In this document: piece by piece, positions 31,284 through 37,903 of the stretch
Position numbering within the stretch: position 1 is the first letter of the stretch
Layout of the letters: the number at the start of each line of letters is the position of its first letter
DNA from: Willaertia magna
Lineage: Eukaryota; Heterolobosea; Eutetramitea; Acrasida; Naegleriidae
NCBI GenBank assembly: GCA_902984215.1
Contig: CADWAF010000921.1
Coordinates: forward strand, 1-37,903
Direction: 5' to 3'
DNA: 37,903 nt
Program-made: the position numbers and the translations under genes
Notes under the pieces: generated by a model
What the model saw: the letters and a program-made list of their open reading frames with translations, nothing else
What the model was told of the DNA's origin: nothing
Databases searched by the model: none

Positions 31284-31727
31284 TAATAATAAAATGATGA
31301 ACCATAATAAACTGCAAACAAAACTATTCCAAATATTAAACATTGACTTTGTTCCACAATATCTAGTCTTTCATCACTTGCACAATTAATACGGAAATGT
31401 GTGAACATTATTCACAACGCTCCATTGTTGTGGGTGTATAATTGCAGGTAACCAGCACTTGCAGAATTACCACTTTCTGTGCGTCTAGCGAATACCAGTA
31501 CATTTTGAGTTTTTGGCTTGGAATTAAATTGGTTATTAAATTTCTAATCTTGGGGGAAAGTACTTTTTGTTTATCTTTTTCAGTACTTGCAGTCTGTATA
31601 ACGATGTAGGATTTTGAGCGTCTATCACAAAAGCTACATTACAGGTCAAAAACTGCTTAGATCAATTTTACATTTAAATTAATTTTTAGAAAGTTTTTTA
31701 TTGGAGTACAAAAAAGATTTTGACAAT
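31284..31727. other. Intergenic region between convergent MED25 and P2
   Basis: About 440 bp with no open frame of note, between two 3' ends. The block 31370-31650 is visibly less AT-rich than other spacers and has a small hairpin (CACAAC ... GTTGTG, 31412-31431). No tRNA, spliceosomal RNA or snoRNA box set was recognised. It is reported as a finding. Confidence 0.45.
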
Positions 31728-32051
31728 TTAGAAAAGACCACCGAATGCATCTTCTTCTTCTTCTTCTTCGGATTCTGGTTTCTTTTCTTCTTCTTGTTTT
31801 GTTTCAACTGCTTGAGTTGCACCAGATGTTGCTGCAACAGCTGCACCTCCTGTTGGGACGGAAGCTAACTTTTCCTTTCCTTGAGAAATAACATCAAAAA
31901 CGTTCTTTCCTTCTAATTCTTTTAATAATTTATCAACTTGTTCATCTTCTGCATCAGCACCAACAGAGCTTAAAATTTTTTGGATATCTTTCTTTGATGG
32001 TTGTTCAACTCCACCTAAAACTGCTAAAAGGTATGCTGCAACGACTTTCAT
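31728..32051 (-). CDS. RPLP2: 60S acidic ribosomal protein P2
   Basis: 107 aa from the ATG at 32051. The start MKVVAAYLLAVLGG is the classic P2 opening, so this Met was chosen although the frame remains open to an ATG at 32138; that extension is basic, unlike any P protein. Helical dimerisation domain 1-60 (KKDIQKILSSVGADAEDEQVD, LLKELEGKNV), Ala/Gly/Thr hinge, then an acidic end finishing EEEDAFGGLF. The tail lacks the usual final Asp of GFGLFD. P2 forms the stalk with P0 and P1 on the large ribosomal subunit and recruits elongation factors. G/C-containing codons are more frequent than in neighbours, as expected of a highly expressed gene. Confidence 0.95.
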   Translation of the reverse strand: MKVVAAYLLAVLGGVEQPSKKDIQKILSSVGADAEDEQVDKLLKELEGKNVFDVISQGKEKLASVPTGGAAVAATSGATQAVETKQEEEKKPESEEEEEEDAFGGLF

Positions 32052-32219
32052 TGTATTATGTATGTTTAATGGCTTTTTTTTTTCGAAACAATTCTTTGCA
32101 AAATATAAAATTTTTTTACTTCTAAACCAACCAAACACTTTTTAGTTTACAACGAAAAAAATGAGGTTGGTTTTTGGCTTTGAAGCTCAAAATACCTTCA
32201 ATAATGTGCCAACCTAAAG

Positions 32220-35200
32220 CTAAAAATCAAATTCGTCATAGTTGCTGGCTGCAAGAATATCAGTATCACTATCGATTTCATCGTCCTCAAAACCACCTTC
32301 AAGGAAGCTATCATCACTTTGGTTGAAACCAGAGTTTTGGTCATGGTATTGTATAAAATTATTGTCGTCTTCTGTAGGGGGTATATCATCATTGTGAAAA
32401 CTGGTATCCTCGTGTTCCTTAATACTTGGCGAGTGGCTCTCCTGTATAACTTCTTCATTGTTTAATATTGGTGAAATATCATGAGGAATAGCGGTATTCT
32501 CTTCATTCGTTTTAGTAGGCTCCAGTTTGGGACTTTCTTTTTCCGCTACAACCACTGTCTCACTTTTTAAATTATCTTTTGTTTCATTCTCGGTGTGTTG
32601 TACATCTTCCACTTCTTCAGATCTTGTTTCAACTGTGTTCTTAATGATATTGGAATTTTCTTCCTTTCTTTCCTCTACTATCCCTAGCGGCTTTTGTTCA
32701 ACAATAGTATTATTTTGTGAGACAACTGGAAGGACAGGTGGTGCATCCACTACGTTCACCTTTTCTTTTATGTTCACTATCTCCTTAATTGTTTGAGTTT
32801 GAATTGGTGGATTTACAAGAGGTACAGTATTAATTATTAGGTTTGAGTTCAATTCATTTTGTGTTACTGTTGGTTCTGTGTTTAAATAATGTTGTTGAGG
32901 TATTACTTGCTGAACTTGTCTTTGGGGAGTTTTAGGGCTGTCAACTAAACTAAAGCTTTTTTCCTTATTAAATTCTAAATAATCATTTCTAAATGTATCT
33001 TGTTTGTTATTATCTTTAAACCCCAACAAAGACTTCTCTTTTGGTTGACTGTAAACGTCTTTACAAAGCTCATCATCTACTACATTATCCTCTTTCAAAT
33101 ATTTGTTAGACAAATCAAACTTAAACTCGTTTTCAAAATTAGCTGTTAAAGAGCTTGGTAAGTTAAGAGATAATTTTGGAGAAATGAAATTTAAATCTGT
33201 TGTTGGAGGTGTTTGGATTAGTGGAGTTCCAGCGTATGACATTACTTTGGTTTGTTCCAATAAGTGTTGTAATCTATCGACTTCATGTGAAAGTATTCTA
33301 TTGTTGAGATATTGTTCTTCTAAATCTCTTTGTATTCTTTCAGTTTTAAATTGTTCCTTTCTTAATTTCTCCTTAAATAAAGACTTATCATTATTTTGAA
33401 AGTTGGCAATGATTTTCTTCACTTTCTGCTTTTCCTCAACAACTTCTCTCTTGCATTGCTCAATAAATTTTTCTCTTTCTTCTTTTAATAAATCTAAATG
33501 GTACTGAAGTGATTTTTCTTTCTTTTCACTTAATGATAATCTCTCAGTAATACTATCAATTTCCAAATCCTTTTTCCTCAATCTATCTCGTAAATCATCT
33601 ATTTCTCTTTGTAATAGAGATTCTTTAGATGTATCAGAGTTGTCACTATTTTCCTTCAAATTTAGTTTTTCTTGTTGTATTCTAGATTGTTCGTACATTT
33701 CCTCCAGCTCTCTATTTCTTTTTCTTATTTCTGTCAACTCCTTTCTGAGGTGATCAATTGTGCATTGACTTTGCAAATTGGTTTCCTCTAAAAACTTTAT
33801 ATCACTATGTTTTTTAAGTAATTCTGTAACTTTTTCCTTTTCATATTCAATTTCTTTTCTTTTTTCTTCAATTCTTCTCAGATTATCTATATTTTCTTTC
33901 TCCAAATTAGACCTCATTAAACTCATCTCTGCCTTAACATCTAAAGTTGTTTGTGCCATCACCTTATCGAGTTTTTTAGCTTTTTCTTCCAATTCTTGCC
34001 TCTTACTTTCAATCAAACTTTTTTCCTTTTGAAATGCAATCTCCTTTCTTTGTAAATCTTCAACTTCTTTCAACATTCTTTGTCTATGCTCAAATGAATT
34101 TTTATCTAACTCTTTTTCCTTCCTTTCAAGCCTCTCCATTACTTCTTTTTCTCTAGCAGATAATCGTTCCATCTTTCGCATATAGGATTTTTCTAAATCC
34201 TCTCTTGCTTTGGCTAGTTTTTCTCTGTACCTAGAACTTTCTTCCAGTCTCATTGCACTAACCGTTGTTTCTTCAAACATTTTCAGTCTCATTTGAAGTT
34301 CCTCATTAGCTCGTTTCTCACACTCTCGTTGATATTCTAGATATCGTTGTTCCAAACTTTGTAATGAATTTTTCTTTTCACTCTCAATTCGAGACAGATA
34401 TTCTTCATCAAGTTGCCTTAATTTATTGTCAATCTGTACTTCTTCTCCTTCTTCAGTTTGACAAAATTCATTTCTACATTTCTTTTCTGAGAAATTCTTT
34501 AATACAGTAATCATTTTCCCTAAAATTGTTTCTCCTTTCCAGTTTTTACTATAATACATTGAAGAAAATTGTTGAACTACATAATTATACATATTTATAT
34601 CTTCTAAGGCAACTGAATCATAATTCTTTATAGTTTCTAAATTATAAATCTTAATTCCAAACATTTGAAATACATCAAACTCTGAAAATGTTTCAGTAAT
34701 TTTCGCCTCAGAAGTAAAAACACTTGTAGTGTAATTAAAATTGTTTTTCCTTAAATGATCTAATATTATGCTATCCTAAACAACATTGTTGACAAAGAAA
34801 AATATTCTTTCTTGTACTTACTGATACTCTTTCAAACATAGGTCTATTTCCAAAAGGATTAATACAAATATCTGAAGGGGTGTTATTAATCTCTTCGTTT
34901 TTGTTTTTGCTTTTTGACAGATCATCGTAAATCATGGTCCTTAGTTGGGTTTTAAGAACATTAATTACTCCTTTATCTTTATATTTTTTAAATAACTTTT
35001 TTCTTAATTCTTCTTCCGACAATGCTTCCATTGTTTCTTTCTTTTTCTTGTTTTTCTTGAATTCTAATTCCTTTAATGATAAGTCACTTTGATTTGAAAT
35101 ACTTGATCTTAAAGAAGATGAACTCTTAGTAGATCTAAGTATATTGTCATATTTGGTAGGATGATATTTGTATTCAAATAATGAATTACTTTCAAAATCA

Positions 35201-35259
35201 TCATCTCCCTCGAAAACAATAGAGGATGAAACGGAAGAAGGGGAATGTGATAAAGACAT
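32220..35259 (-). CDS. OFD1: OFD1 homologue, centriole/centriolar-satellite protein, two exons
   Basis: Exon 1 35259-34822, intron 34821-34776 (46 nt, GTAAGT to TTTAG, phase 0), exon 2 34775-32220; 997 aa, near the human OFD1 size. Exon 1 carries the family phrase LSEEELRKKLFKKYKDKGV then LKTQLRTMI (human: LSQDELRKKL...LKTQLRN). The first residues of exon 2 complete the LisH motif (DSIILDHLRKNNFNY, then TSVFTSE), which confirms the splice. About 230-640 is a long coiled coil (AREKEVMERLERKEKEL and similar), followed by a disordered Pro/Thr/Asn region and a very acidic tail (DDEIDSDTDIL). OFD1 limits centriole length and builds distal appendages, so the organism makes basal bodies. It shares a 124-bp divergent promoter with ASF1. 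Confidence 0.87.
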
Positions 35260-35383
35260 TAATTTTGAAGATGGCGCCTTAAAATTCCGTTAATGCTAAA
35301 GCAAAGTCGTTAAATTTCCCTCCATTTCTCATTCGTTTTTTTAAAAACAAAAAAAATAGCATAAAAACAATAATACCAACATC
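35260..35383. promoter_or_regulatory. Short divergent promoter between OFD1 and ASF1
   Basis: Only 124 bp separate the two start codons. It holds A/T tracts next to each ATG and a small less AT-rich segment around 35267-35295. Joint control of the two genes is inference. Confidence 0.45.
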
Positions 35384-35845
35384 ATGTCTAAAGTAAAGGT
35401 AACCAACGTCTCTCTCAAAAATCCAGTCGCAAAGTTTACTGATAACTTTGAAATGGATGTCTCTTTTGATTGTCTAGAACCTGTAGAAGGAGATTTAGAA
35501 TGGGAATTAGTTTTTGTTGGCAGCAGTGAAAGCAAGGATTGTGATCAAGTATTAGAATCAGTATTAGTAGGTCCAGTAAAGGTTGGTTCTAACAAATTCA
35601 CTCTTGTTGCTCCACCACCAAACCCTGAAAAGATTAATCAAGCAGATTTACTCGATTGTACTATTATGTTATTACGCTGTACTTACAAGAATCAATTATT
35701 TGTTCAAGTTGGTTACTTTGTACGTTCTGAATATGAAACACCAGAATTACAAAACAACCCACCATCCCCACCAGATTACTCAAAGATTGTAAGAACTGTA
35801 AGTGATCAACCAAGAGTTACCACCTATGAAATTGAATGGAACTAA
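35384..35845 (+). CDS. ASF1: Histone chaperone ASF1
   Basis: 153 aa, matching the conserved immunoglobulin-like core of ASF1 (about 155 residues) with no acidic tail. Diagnostic text: MSKVKVTNVSLKNPVAKF, LEWELVFVGS, DQVLESVLVGPV, LLRCTYKNQLFVQVGYFV, NNPPSPPDYSK and PRVTTYEIEW, in the same order as in human ASF1A. ASF1 holds H3-H4 dimers and hands them to CAF-1 and HIRA in replication-coupled and replication-independent chromatin assembly. Lack of the C-terminal extension, common in animals and yeast, is shared by many protists. No intron. The gene ends 123 bp from the convergent stop of the pseudouridine synthase gene. Confidence 0.97.
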   Translation: MSKVKVTNVSLKNPVAKFTDNFEMDVSFDCLEPVEGDLEWELVFVGSSESKDCDQVLESVLVGPVKVGSNKFTLVAPPPNPEKINQADLLDCTIMLLRCTYKNQLFVQVGYFVRSEYETPELQNNPPSPPDYSKIVRTVSDQPRVTTYEIEWN

Positions 35846-35968
35846 ACTAGACTTGTATATCCCAAACTCTACCACCCCTAAGTTAATGTACATTTGGTTG
35901 TTTTTAAGCAAACCAATCAAGGTACATCATTACTAATAAATTATTTTCTTTTTAATAAAATGTATCGT

Positions 35969-37282
35969 TTATTCGTCATCTGCATACACTTCTTCCTTAA
36001 TTTCTTCTTGAACATTTTCTTTTGCAATAACCTCCTTATCTTGTTGTTTTAATACTGATTTGTCCAAAATCCACCCTCTAATATAGAGTAAAAATTTCTT
36101 CATCACAATTGTTTCTTTTTCAATTTTCATCATATGCTCGTAAATTACTTCTTTAAAACTATCAATATCTTTAGAGTAATCAGTGAATGTGACTGCTCCG
36201 TGCATTAAAGAGCCAGCCTTTTGATTGTAACGTTTATAATCTTGACCAGCAAGTAATAACCCATTTGCAGGAGCTAAAGGTACTGAAATTGTTAAACTCT
36301 TATTAACAGTTGTTTCAAATTCATCTTCACTGAAAATTCCTCTCATGCAACCAATCAAGAAACCAACCATCTTTCTGATTTGATTATAAACAAAAGAAGC
36401 TCCACAAACAGTTAATTTCACTACCTTAACACCTCCTACATAAAAAGGTTGCGAGCATTCAAACTTAGTAATATGTCTACTATATGAATTTTTCTTAGCC
36501 TTAGAAATTAAAGTATAATTGTGAAAACTATGTGTTCCAATAAATTTCTTTAAAATTTCATTTGCCCTTTTCACTTCCTCTTCTCCAACACTGCTATCAT
36601 CAATCTCCACCAAATCATTATTCTTAACATCTTCTTCAGTAATTTTATCTACATTAATTTGTCTAAACCATTCACCATGTCTTGGATCTTTAACAAAAGT
36701 AAATGCTGGTAAAATATATTCATAAGTTCTAGAATTACAATGTTCTTTTGCATTAAAAGCATTTGAAACCCTTTTGTAACCAAAGAATTTAATATCTTCA
36801 GGTAAATTTTCTCTAATCTTTTGTTCAATATCAGGAACTAGTATTAATTTCATTTCCATAACATTAACAGCTGCATGTACTCCTTTATCAGTTCTTGAAC
36901 TTCTATGAAAATGTACTTTATTCATATTGGAACTGTTACATTCAGCGACACCTCCTGCTTTACAAATAGCCTTGAATAATGTTTCTTCTACTGTAACTAC
37001 ATTCGGATTTGTGAAATTACTAATAATTTTATATTTCCTTTAACATTTCATTATAAACACTTACGTTGTTTGTGAACCATTATAAGCTGTTCCTAGATAA
37101 CCAACAAATAATGCGGTTCTCTTTTTTTGATACTTTTCAGTACTTTTTTCATTAGTTGGTGTTACAGTATTATTTACTGTTGTTGTAATATTCTCAGTCT
37201 TTCTTTTCTTTGAATCATCTTCTCCTTGTTCATCTTCCTTCACTCTCTTCAAAACATTTTGTTGTTCTTCTTGTTCCGACAT
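35969..37282 (-). CDS. PUS1: tRNA pseudouridine synthase, TruA/PUS1 family, two exons
   Basis: Exon 1 37282-37065, intron 37064-37020 (45 nt, GTAAGT to TTAG), exon 2 37019-35969; 422 aa. The Lys/Glu-rich, nuclear-signal-like N-terminus (SKKRKTEN) precedes the family opening ALFVGYLGTAYNGSQTT. Splicing brings in TVEETLFKAICKAGGV, as in eukaryotic PUS1. The catalytic motif SSRTDKGVHAA carries the nucleophilic Asp117. FRQINVD and RHITKFECS follow, then VVKLTVCGASFVYNQIRKM, matching the GxSFLxxQIRKM core. The enzyme isomerises uridines in tRNA (positions such as 27, 28 or 34) and, in PUS1, U2 snRNA and mRNA. PUS1 rather than DEG1/PUS3 is favoured by the N-terminal text and gene length, but the assignment to paralogue is not certain. 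C-terminus is acidic (EEVYADDE). Confidence 0.9.
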
Positions 37283-37373
37283 TTTTTAAAATCATCAATC
37301 GGGAAAAAAAGAAATAATTCAAAAGAATTGAAGAAGAATAAAAGTTATTATTTATGTATTATTAATATTACAA

Positions 37374-37903
37374 TTATCTATGTTTTTTACCTCCCTTTCC
37401 AGAAGTTTTCTTATTACCACCACCTTTTCCACCTTTTGAACTTGCTGTAGAAGTACTTGATGTTGTAGTTGCAGGAGATGAGGTACCTTTTGTTTTTTCC
37501 GTTGTTGTTGTAGTTTCTTGTTTTTTCAGTCTAGATTCTAATCTCGGAATTAAAGAAGCAACTTTAATTAAAAATTGATGTTTTGATTTTGCGTCCTCAA
37601 CTTGAGATTCATGATCTTTCTTTAATAAAACTCTAACTCTACCAAAAACAAAAGGATCATGAGGATGTCGTTTTTCTCTCTTTTATTTCAATTATTATTT
37701 AGTTTTGATTATCTCTTATTATTACTTACTTCTAAAACATAAGGTATCTTTAAGAAAGCACATATATCTGCAATTTCCGCGGCTGTTGGATTTTCAATAC
37801 ATTTACTTTTAGGTATTCTTCTTCCATCTCCAATTGTTTTTGTTTTATCAATATAAACTGGATAAATTATTTGATACTTTTTAATATCTACATCTGTTGG
37901 TAA
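37374..37903 (-). CDS. SRP19: Signal recognition particle 19 kDa subunit, 5'-partial, two exons in window
   Basis: Exon reaching the window edge 37903-37730 (frame open from the edge), intron 37729-37680 (50 nt, GTAAGT to AAAAG, phase 0), last exon 37679-37374; TAA at 37374-37376. The first exon reads IIYPVYIDKTKTIGDGRRIP, then KCIENPTAAEIADIC, which is the conserved SRP19 core (human: YPAYLNNKKTIAEGRRIP, ENPTATEI). The second exon has FVFGRVRVLLKK, as in human GRVRVQLK, and a basic, Gly/Ser/Thr-rich tail (SKGGKGGGNKKTSGKGG) matching the Lys-rich end of SRP19. It binds helices 6 and 8 of SRP RNA and allows SRP54 to join. The N-terminal Met lies beyond the window. Each exon is below about 60 codons in view, so the gene is easy to miss. 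Confidence 0.93.

Noticed and set aside
32052..32138. N-terminal extension of P2 from the upstream ATG
   Set aside because: P2 proteins start at the MKVVAAYLLAVLGG-type Met; the extension is basic and aromatic and matches the A/T-rich 5' UTR.
32198..32458. Minus-strand frame of 86 codons at the OFD1 3' end
   Set aside because: It overlaps the acidic C-terminus of OFD1 in another frame and shows only biased composition.
37226..37450. Plus-strand frame of 74 codons near the window end
   Set aside because: It is antisense to the start of the pseudouridine synthase gene and to the SRP19 tail; both minus-strand genes are well supported.
1..37903. Prokaryotic origin, phage or mobile element
   Set aside because: Spliceosomal introns, eukaryote-only genes (VPS13, COG3, WAPL, MED25, OFD1, ASF1) and absence of operons, transposase or terminal repeats argue against it.

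Overview
The window reads as nuclear DNA of a free-living, flagellum-capable protist. It is strongly AT-rich, densely packed, uses the standard genetic code (TAA, TAG and TGA all act as stops) and has few, very short spliceosomal introns. I reconstructed eight introns of 44-65 nt with GTA-type donors, and most starts are preceded by an A-tract. Asn-rich inserts, LRR and RCC1 families, a divergent G-alpha, VPS13 with an internal PH domain and the centriole protein OFD1 fit a heterolobosean amoeboflagellate (Naegleria-like). The species is inference and cannot be proved from this window.

Layout. 1-1936: 3' part of a SLC13/DASS transporter. 2052-4959: a family-rich, decaying patch with an RCC1-repeat gene, an F-box-like/LRR gene broken by two frameshifts, and an RCC1-like pseudogene on the other strand. 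5001-8310 (minus): an unrecognised 172-aa protein and a three-exon KH-LRR protein. 8928-18814: VPS13, a bulk lipid-transfer protein of about 3273 aa. 18843-19961 (minus): a divergent G-alpha. 20265-21045: a secretory acidic-tail protein and a 55-aa tail-anchored-like ORF. 21148-25800: COG3 (Golgi tether) convergent with WAPL (cohesin release), their stops 4 nt apart. 26146-31283: a frameshifted Fic-domain gene, an importin-alpha-like ARM protein with a GRF zinc finger at its N-terminus, and Mediator MED25 with VWA and ACID domains. 31728-35845: ribosomal stalk P2 (minus), OFD1 (minus, two exons) and ASF1 (plus), the last two divergent over 124 bp. 35969 to the end (minus): tRNA pseudouridine synthase of the TruA/PUS1 family and the 3' part of SRP19.

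Genes are not arranged as a pathway. The content is mostly eukaryotic housekeeping: membrane contact and Golgi traffic, nuclear import, transcription, chromatin, translation and the centriole. Gene spacing is often under 150 bp. I saw no tRNA, rRNA, CRISPR array, transposon or viral element.

The most noteworthy item is the GRF zinc finger in the position where importin-alpha normally carries its importin-beta-binding domain. Next are the G-alpha that has lost base-recognition motifs, the KH-LRR fusion, and the Fic frameshift inside a GA tract next to the region expected to hold the inhibitory helix.
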